Shown here one piece after another: positions 13,501 to 24,008 of a stretch of 64,000 bases of DNA (positions within the stretch are counted from its first letter, which is position 1; each line of letters starts with the position of its first letter). Below the pieces are notes generated by a model. It searched no databases, had not been told where the DNA came from, and worked only from the letters and a program-made list of their open reading frames with translations. The stretch is from Buxus sempervirens (Eukaryota; Streptophyta; Magnoliopsida; Buxales; Buxaceae): contig OX387193.1 in the NCBI GenBank assembly GCA_947561395.2, positions 16,244,001-16,308,000 on the forward strand, given 5' to 3'. The position numbers were made by a program, and so were the translations under genes.

Positions 13501-16500
13501 TAGGATTAATATATTTTTATGATTCTTTGCATTGTCTCTTACAATCCTCTTTTCTTTCTTTTATTTATTTTTATTTGATCTGGTCGTTGAATGAAGGTTT
13601 GGGAATCTCTGCTTAAATGGGATTTTATTGTTTATTATAAATCAAATTCATGTTTTTGTCAAACCTGTAAAACGTAGGAATTCGTTGAATACTTTATTGC
13701 AGGTTTTGTTGAACCTAAACGTAGGGATGGACTTAGTTGAATACTCTATTCACCTGCAGGTTTTGTTGAACCTTTAAAATCGTATGGATGGAATTCGTTG
13801 AGTGTTATGGATGGAACTCGTTGAGTGTTAAAATCGTATGGATGGAATTAGTTGAACCTTTAAAGTAGGGACGTGGTATCTATGATTGTAGGTCCACTGT
13901 TGTAAGAAAAAGCAATTCGGATTATTATATGAGTTGTTGAATGAGGGTACAGTGTTTGTAAAAAGGCAATAGTGTTTGTAAAAAAAAAAGGCAACAGTGT
14001 TTGTAAACTTGTAGGTACAGTGTGGATTTAGTCATTTGTGGATTATTCTAGTAAACTTTCAGGTACAGTGTTTGTAAAAAAGTGCAATCCGATTGTTGTG
14101 CATGCTTAAAAATTAGGGTGCATGCAAATTTATAATTCATTTTTAGTGTAGTGTTTGTAAAAGTGCAATTCGATTGTTGTGCATGCTTATAAATTAGGGT
14201 ATATGCAAACTTATAATTCTTTTTTAGTGTAGTGTTGTAAAAGTGCAATTCGGATTGTTGTGCATGCTTATAAATTAGGGTATATGCAATTTATAATTCA
14301 TTTTGAGTGTAGGTCCACTGTTTATGAAAAAGGGCAATTCGGATTGTTATGCATGCTTATAAATTAGGGCATATGCAGATTTATAATTCATTGTGAGTCT
14401 TATATGGTGTGCTGTTGGTTGAGTTGACAGTGTTTTAAATTGATTTCTTTTTATTAATATCAAACCTTAAGGGTTGTGATACTAACAAAACACGTGAGTG
14501 GCTTGTATCAGTGTGTGTAATTGTGAGAATGATCTTGCTTTGGTTATATGCAATCATGCTTAAAGAGATGGAAAAGCTGAATTCATTAATAGGTAAAAAT
14601 TAGCTTGCTAGTTATTCGGTTTCCTCTTTCAAGCATATATGTATCAAGGTGTATTTATATCTATTTAACAGTTAATGGGCTATTTCTTAAAGCACAAATG
14701 TGTTACATAAAAAGTGAATGGAATATTCATTTTAGAATATAACGGTGAAGTACTAAACCACAAAGACGGTCCTATTAATAATTGACCTTAATGGACTGGC
14801 ATGCTTTAGCATGGGTATACCTAGCGTGATATTAATCCGCTGGATGATTGATAGACCCATTGGAGGTGGTTAATATTTTACCTAATCCATGGTGTTTTGG
14901 AAAAAGGGTGAGTCGAGTAATCTACCCTTGGCAATTAATGTGATCGGTTCCCTACATGGTATTCACAACTGCTTCGAAGGTTGGAATTCCTAGGGTTTGA
15001 GTCCCTTAAATTAAAAGAGTCGGGGACCAAGGAACCCCGTGGGTTGCAATACCCTAAACCCCATACGAGTACTCAAGGGAATGCGGGAAAGTCTGATCCT
15101 TGCTGATCGCTAAAGTGGGATCCAAGGGCGTTTGATCCTAACCATAAGTTGGATCGCTCTAGCGGCGTGCTTGTCTGTAAGACCGTCTAGATTTGATTGG
15201 GGAACCAGGTCATATTAATTGTTTATAATGGTTATTAATTTAAAAAGGGATGATTGATGGAAATAAGTTACAAAACTCTTTTTTTTATTCCAGTTTACTT
15301 GCATGCTATTGCATGTGCTTGCTTGCATGTTCATAATCTTGCTTGATTATTATTTTTCTTAAATGTCAAAAATTATTATTACATCTCTCGTATCTGGCTA
15401 CGTTATTGTTAAATTGTATTTCTGTTTAAGTTATTCTGTTAGTCTTATTTCTATTAGAAAAGCATGTTCACACATTAGTAAAAATCAATAAGTTAGTATG
15501 CTAACGTTTATGAACAAAACCATAGGAAAAACATAGCATGGTTATCTTTATAAACATATATTAGTATTATGTGTAATTATATTAAGATAAAGAGGCGTAG
15601 TGCATTTAATCATATGAGGTAAATTAGCCCTACTTACTGGGTTTGTGAAAACTCACCAATTTCCATTTTGCAGGAAATAACCAGAATCGGGGAAATGGAA
15701 GAAAGTGAGACATGGAAAGTCATGATAGTGTTTTATGAACATTGAGAACTATTTATAATTTAATATTAGTTGCTTTTATATGGTTGTGTAAACTGTGACA
15801 TCGGTGCTAGACTAGGTGATTTCATCTTTTAGCATTTGGTTTATGTAAGGATTAAAAATTTTAATTTCCGCTATACTTTGGTTTTGGATTGTTATATATA
15901 TAAATGCAGTCCTTGTGTTGGAATGAGTGAAATTTGGTTTCGCTTACAAGCAAGGTCACCTTCGGTCCTACACGTGTATAGTCATACACAGTGTAAGGAT
16001 TTCGGGGCGTGACAATAAGATTGCTGCTGGTGTAAAACTCCACATCACGTGAAGAGGAGATGTCCCTCTACCACTATTCCAAGAATTACTTAATGCTTAC
16101 CATCCCAAGTATCCTTCAGTTGGAATCGTGCCACATATGAGTTAGGAGGATCATGAGGCCCATGTGCATTTCTACAAAAAGAAAAATCGATATAGGATGG
16201 GATGAAAGTACTTTTACCACTTTCTGGGCCAGAAAGCAAGGTTTGACACTTGAGTCAATTTTGACATTCACGGGCCACCACTGTAGGCCTTTTTTCTTGT
16301 TATTCAGTTATAATTTTTTGCAATTTTCCATTTCATTTGCACAATCAATTGTATGTTATTTGATTAACATGTTTCATATTCCTACTTATAAGTTATAATT
16401 GATTATCAATTATCATGTATGATTCTTATGTTTTTTATAAATAATATTACGTATTTTATATCTATAAATGAATACGATTTTTCAAAAAATTACAGTTTTT

Positions 16501-19024
16501 TAAGGGAAAAAAAATTAAGTTTAGCCTATTCATCTGATTCTATTTTTTCCACCTGAATCGGCAAAATTTCGGCATCAGCAGCATCAAAACTCAAAACCTT
16601 GCCCAACAAAGTACCACCTTTTCATCAAAACTCCTAATTTTAAACTATAATTCCTTGTTTGAGATAATTTATCTCTACACTTTTATGCATTGATTCATTA
16701 TTAAAAACTAGGAAGTGGCACCATAAAGAAAAACGACTTATTCATATTGTAAGAAAGAATATGAATAAGCAAAAATAAGAAATGAAAAGGTAAAGCTACC
16801 AGGAAATTGATATCTTCATTCAGTCCCATACTAAAAATTGTCTCGTTGACATAAAACATAAGCACTGAGGTTGTTAGTTAAGGGAAGAAATACTGAAGGA
16901 GTAATATATTTAATAATAGCAATACCAAGCAATTCCTAGCCAGTAAATATTCTTCAACAAGATGCCGCCCATGAAATTTTTTTCTAATACTAAAAACACT
17001 CAATGAAATGCTTCAAAAGCAATTTTTGAAATTAGAAATAAGGTACAAGTAGCAACAAATGCCATTGCAAATTACAAGTGTCTTTTATTCAAATACCCAA
17101 CGACCAGATTTATCTTTAAATGCTTCTCTGGGTAAACATCAGTTAGTAACCAAGTCTTAGCTACTTCCACGCTAGATCCAAGAAAATGCTAGAGGCCTAG
17201 CTAGGCATCAACACGTCAAGGGGAGTAATTTTGACAGGTGATAAGAATAAAATCTATCTAGTCCTAGATCCATATTAATGGTTCAATCTGTTGACAGAGT
17301 AGAATACATCTAATATTTTTCGTGAATCAGATCTTCTAGGAATTTTTGTCTTCAGTTCAACTAAATTTATGTTAAGTGTCTGGTCTATGATATATCTCCA
17401 TGAGTTTCTAATAATAGATCTAAAAAGGTTATATAATTCAGATGCATGACAGCTTACGAGACTTCTTATTCATCTCATACATTAGACAGTTGTTTCTTAA
17501 GAAAAGACTCTCTAAGTTTGTAATGATGCCTGTAACATTCTAGAGTTAGGTATTTCCTTAAGCTTCCATTTTCCCAAAACCTCTATTCCATGAATTAATT
17601 CTACTTTTGGAGGGAGAAAAGTTTAGATGGAAGTCAAGGTTCAGAACCATGGTGTAGTCCAAAATGGCTTTGCTCATGAAAGGATATAATAACACAATGG
17701 AATTCAATCCTAACATTTTTTTTCTTTTTTAGCAGGCATGTCAGGGAGGGAAGTCTGGTCAGAGTAGCAATACAAATGTTTTGAGCATTAATCGTGAAAA
17801 ATGACAACAAAAATGCAACCAAATCCACCATTGCTTTGTGAATGCACAAAGGCTGAAAGTCTGGTCAGAGTGAACAACACAAATTCTCAGAAACAAGGTG
17901 AAAAATTAATCTACTGTTGCAATTTAATTCACAAATATATAGTCTCATTCACTGCATCAATCTAATACATCTGCCAATAATCATAATGTGAGAGCACTTA
18001 ACAAATAACAGACTTGGAAGTGGATTCAAAAACAAAAGGAGAAATGTGCATATGACCTGACTTCCAGGCCCCAACAATTCAAGATATAGCTACCAACTAA
18101 TGAAATTAACGTTCAAACACGGGCGCACACAGAAAGAAAGAGAGAGAGAGAGAAAGAGACATAAACAAGCAAAAAAAAAAAAAAATCAATTAACTAACCT
18201 AAAATTTACCTGCAAATGCGAATCCTCCTTCCTATTCTCGGCCTCTCCATCCTCTTCTTCCTCATCCTCCTCTTCCTCCTCCTCTTCCTCCTGTTCCTCT
18301 TCCTCTGCTTGCTGCCTCGTATTACCAACCCAATCCTTCTCAAGAACACCTAGCCTCTGCTGCTCACTTCTAATCTTCGCCACCAAAATCGCTTCCTCCG
18401 ACCTCCGCATCAACGTCTCAGACCACCGTTCCCCGGGCCGAGGCATACTCCTTCCAATCGGATCCTGAAACTTCCCCACATACTCATGATGCAAATACGG
18501 CTCCCTCTCCCGCATTGCGTCCTCCGAGAAGTACTGCCCATCCCTAATAAGCATATTCAAATAAGCTCGGCGTCGGTTCTTCACCGTGACCGATCGCGAC
18601 CTCATTTCCTCCGACGTCGGAGTGATCAGGCTATGAAGATGCTTTACATGCCAATTCACCTCGTAATCGTCCTTCAATGCGTCGAATTCCCGAAGCTCTT
18701 CTCCAGTTAGCTGCGATCCGTAACGTTCTGAGTTCAAACAAAAACCAGATAAACTAGTTAGAAATCAATGAAAGTTTTGTTATTTTAGGGTTTGGAGAGA
18801 AAGAGCGAGATGGGGAATCGAGGCGTTTGATGAAAGACACCTAAGAAGACAGCGGCGTCCCTGGAGAGGAGATCGAGGAGAATGGACTTTCGTTGGGAGG
18901 GATTGATGGCAGAGTCTTGGATTGCTCGAGGGAAGTAGAGATTATCGAGAGATGATAATCTCTCTGTTATGGTCTCCATGGCTGAGCTGCTCAGAGCTCC
19001 CGGCTCCTGCATCTCTCTCTGCAT
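1556..19024 (-). CDS. CCDC97: CCDC97-like (DUF2052) nuclear protein, three exons with a 16.4-kb intron
   Basis: Exon 1 is 18841-19024, exon 2 18210-18727, exon 3 1556-1810. Junctions follow GT-AG and keep phase: exon 1 ends ...VFL plus G, exon 2 opens AA CGT to give FLERYGSQLT, and exon 2 ends SHLQ in phase 0 before exon 3 EHVDREV. The product is 303 aa from the ATG at 18979; in-frame ATGs also lie at 19012 and 19024, so the start is uncertain. Family features are the N-terminal METITERLSSLDNLYFPR block, the central RERNPYLHHEYVG-like region (here MREREPYLHHEYVGKF), a long Glu-rich acidic run, and a C-terminal FLSGEDSQHLDYSKID...EEKYFAED block. Human CCDC97 is linked to the SF3B part of the spliceosome; the plant role is inferred. 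Intron 1 is 113 bp. Intron 2 is 16,399 bp and filled with transposons. Confidence 0.85.
4106..5227. mobile_element. Unclassified 1.1-kb insertion inside the old LINE
   Basis: The old LINE reading is broken here. TCTCAAG occurs on both sides (4099-4105 and 5228-5234) and could be a target duplication. Both ends have GTGCC/GGCAC-rich sequence ('GTGCCGGTTTTGGTGCC' near 4119 and 'TTTTGGTGCCACTT' near 5194). The middle is AT-rich with a TA microsatellite and a CT-rich run (4866-4925). No coding domain was seen. Class unknown. Confidence 0.35.
4492..4529. repeat. (TA)n microsatellite
   Basis: About 19 uninterrupted TA units, preceded by imperfect CATA units. It lies within the unclassified insertion. 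Confidence 0.9.
5350..9204 (-). mobile_element. LINE (L1-type non-LTR retrotransposon), truncated at the ORF2 start
   Basis: The minus strand encodes, from high to low coordinate, an AP-type endonuclease, a reverse transcriptase and a zf-RVT tail, and ends in a poly(A) tail (T-run 5350-5362). Flanks GAGATGGTCCAAC (5337-5349) and GAGATGGTCTCAC (9205-9217) match at 11 of 13 positions and look like a decayed target-site duplication. The 5' end falls two bases before the ORF2 ATG (9202), so ORF1 and the 5' UTR are absent. It is nested in the older LINE and in the CCDC97 intron. Confidence 0.85.
5566..9202 (-). pseudogene. LINE ORF2 remnant: endonuclease, reverse transcriptase, zf-RVT
   Basis: It starts MKLISWNIRGIGG at 9202, the usual ORF2 opening, then shifts frame at about 9080. 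The endonuclease part (8453-9067) keeps LLGDFNVCRF and the catalytic SDHNP. The RT part keeps motif A (KVDLEKAYDKVEW, near 7450), motif B (RGLRQGD) and motif C (LQFADDT, near 7150). A one-base loss after RGLRQGD (about 7270) and another shift near 7090 break the frame. The thumb region (6380-7117) includes KFLWEGG. The C-terminal zf-RVT domain (5566-6087) has the FLWKAKIPLKVKIFCW block and a Cys/His cluster. It cannot make one protein. Confidence 0.85.
9218..11746. other. Intron sequence with low-complexity repeats, no gene
   Basis: Part of the 16.4-kb CCDC97 intron. It contains the direct repeat described separately, T-runs at 9480-9496 and 9572-9582, and a C-rich/CA-rich stretch at 10370-10490 (CCCCCCAACCACCCC-like). 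I see no exon or transposon domain. Confidence 0.5.
9377..9568. repeat. Two imperfect direct repeats of about 70 bp
   Basis: 9377-9443 and 9497-9568 share the order GTGC.CGTGCC, GTTCATRCC, AGGAGCTGC and ATGCCTGTTTGTG. They are separated by a T-rich spacer. The surrounding 9280-9910 stretch has several TCAGTAT(C/T)GG motifs and may be one decayed element, but no clean termini were found. Confidence 0.5.
11747..12780 (+). other. Degenerate coding-like stretch, possibly hAT transposase C-terminus
   Basis: A 78-codon open frame (11750-11986) and later broken frames have coding-like composition: a D-E-E-D-P-F-x-x-W-V segment recalling the C-terminal 'DPLxxWV' of plant hAT transposases, and a Tyr/Ser-rich tail (YYSNYYPRPSP near 12580). 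Many stops separate the pieces. This is an inference from weak resemblance; it could equally be another decayed gene. Confidence 0.3.
12788..12890 (-). mobile_element. LINE 3' end fragment
   Basis: A T-run followed by TTTGATTGGTAATAAGAG is, on the minus strand, a LINE-like 3' terminus (...TTACCAATCAAAAAA). Only about 100 bp remain. Confidence 0.5.
12908..13163 (-). mobile_element. LINE 3' fragment, split by a solo LTR
   Basis: It starts at a T-run plus GATCGGTAAATATG (minus strand: ..TTTACCGATCAAAAAA), the plant LINE tail. The minus-strand frame 12986-13180 reads TLWKERSSRIFDNKS...ILFWASVKD, the C-terminal tail of LINE ORF2. After removing the solo LTR 13164-16014 the reading continues to WSFTPAAILWTLWKERSS at about 16020-16045, so the LTR landed inside this LINE. 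Confidence 0.65.
13164..16014 (+). mobile_element. Solo LTR, 2851 bp, TSD ATAAG (Ty3/Gypsy type likely)
   Basis: It begins TGTAAGGTCC and ends GGGGCGTGACA, and is flanked by ATAAG at 13159-13163 and 16015-16019. It has no gag/pol, PBS or second LTR. Removing it and one TSD restores the LINE reading frame. The ends resemble those of the solo LTR at 42126-44204 (TGTAAAACCC...GGGGCGTTACA), suggesting the same broad Gypsy lineage, possibly Del/Tekay-like; that lineage call is an inference. Confidence 0.85.
14068..14399 (+). repeat. Tandem repeat, about 82 bp x 4, within the solo LTR
   Basis: Four units share GTGTTTGTAAAA, GTGCAATTCGGATTGTTG, TGCATGCTTATAAATTAGGG and TTATAATTCATTTT. Spacing drifts by a few bases between units. 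Partial units extend upstream to about 13900. Confidence 0.8.
16046..18209. other. Remainder of CCDC97 intron 2, no gene seen
   Basis: AT-rich intron sequence down to the donor at 18209. Apart from short A/T runs and a GA-rich stretch at 18132-18160, nothing is recognised. Confidence 0.5.
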
Positions 19025-19127
19025 CGCTCTGTTCGTCGAGTCGGTATTTGTGATTTCTTTGTTTGGGTTGGGTTTACGTGGGACACGTGAAATGGTTTTT
19101 CTAGAATTTTTTTTTACTCTGGATGCT

Positions 19128-19743
19128 CAGGTATGGCAACGGTTCGGTTAAAACTGAAAAACCGAACCAAACCAATTAGAATCGGTTTTGAATCTTTAAT
19201 AATCGTTTGGGTTCGGTTTTAGTTTTTAACTGAAAATCCGATGCGGTTTCAGTTACAGTTTGGTGAAACCGAACCTGACTATATATAACATGTTGGATGA
19301 AATGGAGGTTTTAGTAGGCCAAAGGACATCACTACTAGAGTGGAGATGAATATAATTGGCTATTTCATCTCCCTTCAATGAGCATATTGAATATGTTTAA
19401 GTCAAACATTGCTAAAGGATGATTTGTCCCTTCTAGAGTTAAATGATCTTGAATAGTTATTGAAACAAAAAACTTCACTTTAATTTTTCTTTTTCATTGT
19501 ACTTCTATGGAATGAATTATTTTGATACAGTTTTTCATTAGCACATCTCTGTGTAGACAAAATAATAAAATTTTAATCTATTTGAACTCCTAAAAATGTG
19601 AAACAGTTCGGTTACAGTTTTAAAAATATGAAAATTAAACAGTTTTGGTTTTAAATTTAATAAACCGTAACAGTTACGGTTTTCATTGTAAACTTGTCGG
19701 TTCGGTTTTGGTTTTTTGCAAAACCGAACTGTTCCCATCCCTA
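19128..19743. mobile_element. hAT-type MITE, 616 bp
   Basis: The ends are imperfect inverted repeats: CAGGTATGGCAACGGTTCGG at the left, and TAGGGATGGGAACAGTTCGG as the reverse complement of the right. These are the Ac-like termini common in plants. Flanks TGGATGCT (19120-19127) and GGGATGCC (19744-19751) agree at 6 of 8 positions, fitting a decayed 8-bp hAT target duplication. The interior repeats GGTTCGGTT-type motifs. It lies just upstream of the CCDC97-like gene, so it may sit in its promoter. Confidence 0.75.
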
Positions 19744-19889
19744 GGGATGCCTTTTTCTACTTTTTCACCCTCTTTTTTTCAATGTGGGAAGTTTTTTTAG
19801 TTGGGAAAATTATGAAAAAGATCACTTTTCGCCGATAATTATAAAAACAATCCATTATCATTAAATTTGAGGATCACTTTACTTGGGAG

Positions 19890-20379
19890 TAAGGCCGTAA
19901 ACAGGTCGGATTCGGACCGAATCCCCCAAGATCCAAATCCGAATCCAATTAAATATCAGACGGATCCTTGATATTTGTTATTGAATCCAAATCCGAATAT
20001 GGTTATAAAATCCGTATTCAAATCCAATTATATATTCGAATCCAGTTAAAAATCCGATTAAACTATCATTTTTTAAATCTACTACTTTCACATATAGTAT
20101 GTTAGCTTATTTACTTATATAGTATGTTACCCTATTTATTTAAGACATGCTAATCAAATTTTAAAAATTTCAAAGGTACCTTAAATTTAATCAGATTCGG
20201 ATTTTTATTGAACGGATATAGTAAGATTTAAATCCAAATTTGATTATTAAATGAATCTAATCTTTGGATCCGTATGCGATTCGCTGGACATTTATTCGGA
20301 TATAGATCCGATTAAGTCAAATAAATTTAATCGGAACTTAGAGATAATTGGATTAGGATCCAACCCATTGACAGTCCTA
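19890..20379. mobile_element. hAT-type MITE, 490 bp
   Basis: The left end is TAAGGCCGTAAACAGGTCGG; the right end read in reverse is TAGGACTGTCAATGGGTTGG. The flanks CTTGGGAG (19882-19889) and CTTGGGAC (20380-20387) match at 7 of 8. The interior carries many ATCCGAATCC-type motifs in both orientations. No coding. Confidence 0.75.
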
Positions 20380-20382
20380 CTT

Positions 20383-20490
20383 GGGACACAAGCATATTGT
20401 ACAAGGATACAAGTACATCTACGTGGGATATGAGCGCATTTTACATAGGATAAAAGCGCATTCTATGTGGGATACGAGTGCATGCATCAT
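20383..20490 (+). repeat. Tandem repeat, about 22 bp x 5
   Basis: GGATA-starting units begin at about 20383, 20405, 20426, 20448 and 20470, each of the form GGATAYRAGYGCATTYTACRTG. It abuts the right end of the MITE at 19890-20379. 20491-21160 after it holds nothing I recognise. Confidence 0.8.
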
Positions 20491-21160
20491 ACATGTGTTT
20501 TATCTACAACAAAATGATACTATTTTTTAATTTTGTTTAAATAGTGACCCTTCGGGTCAATTACTTTTGAAAAGTTACCTTTTTGTAAAATGAGATATTT
20601 TATAAATATAACCCTTTTTCATAATTACTCCTTTCAGTTCATGAGTTGTGTTTTGGTCCATGACGGGATGAAATCTTTTGCTATGTTTTAGTGAATTGCT
20701 CTTTGCTTTGACTTGCCGCAATTTGGAGCATCTCTTGCACAATTTTTTTTTCATGATTGTAAATATTTTTAGTGGGGCCCACATTAAAAAAAACTAATGA
20801 TTGTATGGCCAACAATTCACTAAATCATGTGTTTTGATTAACAAGATTGGATAGGAATCCTGAATCACAACTTCCTAAAAAAAATTCCTAAGACGTAGGA
20901 TGATACCATCATCTAACCAACAATGGATTTTGCAACTTGAGTGAGATGCTACCATGTGGAGCGACAAAGATCTTTTCCGCAAGAAAAACTTTTTTCACAT
21001 TTTCAAAAGTAAAAACTTTGCAATTGTTGGATACTCTACATGACAACATCTCAATCAAGCAACAGATCCATGCAATACACGACAACCAATGATTTCAAAC
21101 CATCTAAAGAAAACTCATTGTGAAGAACATTAGAGGAGATGCCTTCATTAGCTTTTTTGA

Positions 21161-24008
21161 CTATACTAGTAAATGTGAACGTACGTTGCACGTTGAGAAT
21201 GATTTTATAGTTTGTGATTTTTTAGTTCCTTAATATAACTCAAGTTTAATTAAATTTCATTTTAAAAATTATTCTAAGGAACTATTACTTATAGTTTTGA
21301 AATAAAGATATATGTATAAGCATAAAAATGAAAATTTTTATAAATATGTTATTTTTATTATAAAATAAAAATATTTGTTTTCATAAAAACAATAAAAAGT
21401 AAATAAAAACAAACTCTATAAATATATAACTTACTATTAGAAATTATAACATTTTATTTTATTTTTTTTGAATATATAAAGAGTTGCAACTTAATTTTTA
21501 TATATTTGAAAACGCTAAAGTTCTTCTCTTTTTAAAATGTTATGAATATAAAAATAAATATAGTATTTAGTATGCGAAAATTGCATGTATATACAGTTAA
21601 AATAAATATATTATTTAATTTAATACATGAAAATTGGTAGCATTTTCACTTATAAGTATTTGAATAATTCTCTCAACCATCCTCCTATTTTTTATATATT
21701 ATTAGAAATTAAGTTATAATTATTTGAATAAATATCTTTCGTTCTCGAGGATTTATCATTGAAGTATGATAAGTATTTTATTATTTTTTAATATAAGAAA
21801 ATATTTGTAAAAATAAAAAATTATTTTTTCCATTTTCTTGAGAATTTATTTTGGGACTCCAAATATAAAAGAACATTTTATGTTTTTTTTTAATTTAATC
21901 TCATTGATAAGGATTTTGAATAATATTAGGATTCAATTTTTGCTTGGATCCATTAATATGTTAATTAGAAAATTAAATATAAAGATTTTTATAGTGAAAA
22001 TAAAATAAAAATTAGATTGGATGTATAGCAAACTATTATTATGAATAAAAAAAATATAAAATAAGAACGAATAATACTCCTTTTTTTCTTACACTCTTAA
22101 AAGGATAAAAAAATAATAATAATATAAAAATTACACAAAATTCCAAAAAAATGCAATGAATTCCCTTTTTTCTTCAAAAGTTGCTCTAATCATATGTATG
22201 AGACTATAAAAGGGATAAAGATTGTAAATAAAAATGTTACGAAATATACAATTAGATATAGATTTATAAAAAGGGGTAATGAATATAAGATAAGAATAAA
22301 ATAAAAAATTATCATCCTACATCATTAATTAATAATTATTTATCACTTTTTTTTTCATCTTGATTCGTTAATACTAATAAATATCCTCATGCATGGTAAA
22401 TACAATTAATTATTTTATTTAAGATAAGAAAATTTCTAATATTTCCACTTATAATTAATTGGATTATTTTTTGAGTCATTGTCTTTTTTATATTTCTTAA
22501 TATTTTCAACGTATAGTTAATTGATTAAGTTTCTTAGTCCTTATCTTTTTTTCATATTTCTTTATTTATACTGATCGACTTGTATCATTGGGATAATGGT
22601 GATCGCTGTTCTTTTTGTTTGAATAAATAGGATTTTAGTTCCAATATTAGAATTTAGTTTTAGCTAGATAAGTATTATAAAAAAATATATATATATCTCT
22701 TTTCATCATTCAAGAACTCTTTAGCTAGATAAATTATAAAAACTAAATATCCTTATCAAATAAAGATAAGTATTCAATGTGTGATAATCTGGTAGAATAA
22801 TCTAAATAATTATGCATTAAAGAATGTGGCCTTATTGATTATTCATAAAATAATTATTATAGCACTCACCTTATTATTCAAAGAATTTAACGTAATAATT
22901 CAATAGCAATTACTCATTTAAAATTGTTAGTGATAAAGAAAACGCCAATTAATTTTTTGGGTTTTTTGCACCCATATCCTTGCATTATGAGAAATTTGCA
23001 TCTATATCCTCTTCTTTTTAGTATTTATATTTATGTCCCTCTATTTAACATAATCGTTACAGTTATACCCTAACGTTAAAGTCTGTTAACCTTTATTGTT
23101 TATTTTTACTAAATTACTAAAATAACCTTCTATAAATAAAAAATATTTCACATTTACCCTAATATATTATTTTATATTTTTATTTATGCTCTTATTTGAT
23201 TATATTTATTGGATCCATACCTTAAGTTATTGATATTAATTTACTTAATTGATAATTATTCATTTAAATTTAGCCAAGCACATACTCATTAGGCTATCTA
23301 ACATTTTTTTTAAAAATCTTATAGAATGTTATATTAGTCATTTAATAAAAATAAATAACAAAAGTTAACGGAATCTAACAAAAGTTAACAGAACCTGACG
23401 TTAGGGATATAATTGCAACAACTATACTAAATTGAGGGGTATAAATACAATTACTAAAAAAAGGAGGATATGGATGTAAATATTTTATAATGTAGGGGCA
23501 TGGATGCAAAAAGCCCTTAATTTTTTATCGCATGGTTATTACTTAATGAGTTTATTAAATATTGTATTTAATGGATAATTTGATAAATTATGAGTAGATA
23601 AAACTTATTTTAGCTTCTATAACTTCACGATTTACACAACCAAAATTATGAGTATTAAATTTGATATATATCAAATAAAATTAATTTGAATTAATTCGCA
23701 TCTAAATTTTCCTTTAATTAATGTATGAATTGTGTTATAGTCTGAGGCTTGGCACATTAATTAGTTAGTTAATGTAAAGAAAATTATATATGTAACTATT
23801 CATAATTTACTTTTATATTTTTTTTAATAAGATTCTTTAGTAAATAAGTGTTGTCATGGGGTAGGATTTTATTGGAGAAAGATTCTACTACACAACAATA
23901 ATAATGAAGTTTAAACATATGTGGAATTAAAAATTATAGGGAAGGACATTTTAGGTATGTGAAAATTGAAAACACTTAAGGTAGTTCGTGCTTTTAATAG
24001 TAGTATAG
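21161..24008. mobile_element. AT-rich non-autonomous element, class unresolved (Helitron-like or TIR)
   Basis: CTATACTAGTA at 21161-21171 faces TAGTAGTATAG at 23998-24008 (10 of 11 bp inverted). Next to the left end is GAACGTACGTTGCACGTTG, a motif often seen beside such ends in plants. The interior is very AT-rich, non-coding, and contains the MITE at 22959-23516. No clear target duplication was found, so both limits and class are tentative. Confidence 0.4.
22959..23516. mobile_element. MITE, 558 bp, with about 55-bp inverted ends
   Basis: The left end GGGTTTTTTGCACCCATATC and the reverse of the right end GGGCTTTTTGCATCCATGCC begin inverted repeats that stay similar for about 55 bp. TTAATTTTTT flanks both sides exactly (22949-22958 and 23517-23526). 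A 9-10 bp duplication and G-rich ends favour a Mutator-type (MULE) derivative. No coding. Confidence 0.8.

Noticed and set aside
14048-14248. Minus-strand open frame with repeated NTTLKxNYKFA peptide
   Set aside because: Translation of the 82-bp tandem repeat in a solo LTR, not a protein gene.
18100-18468. Ser-rich plus-strand open frame
   Set aside because: Antisense shadow of the Glu-rich exon 2 (GAG/GAA repeats read as Ser/Leu codons).
18186-18737. A 183-codon single open frame taken as a whole gene
   Set aside because: It is exon 2 of the CCDC97-like gene plus a few intron codons at each end; the phase joins both neighbouring exons.
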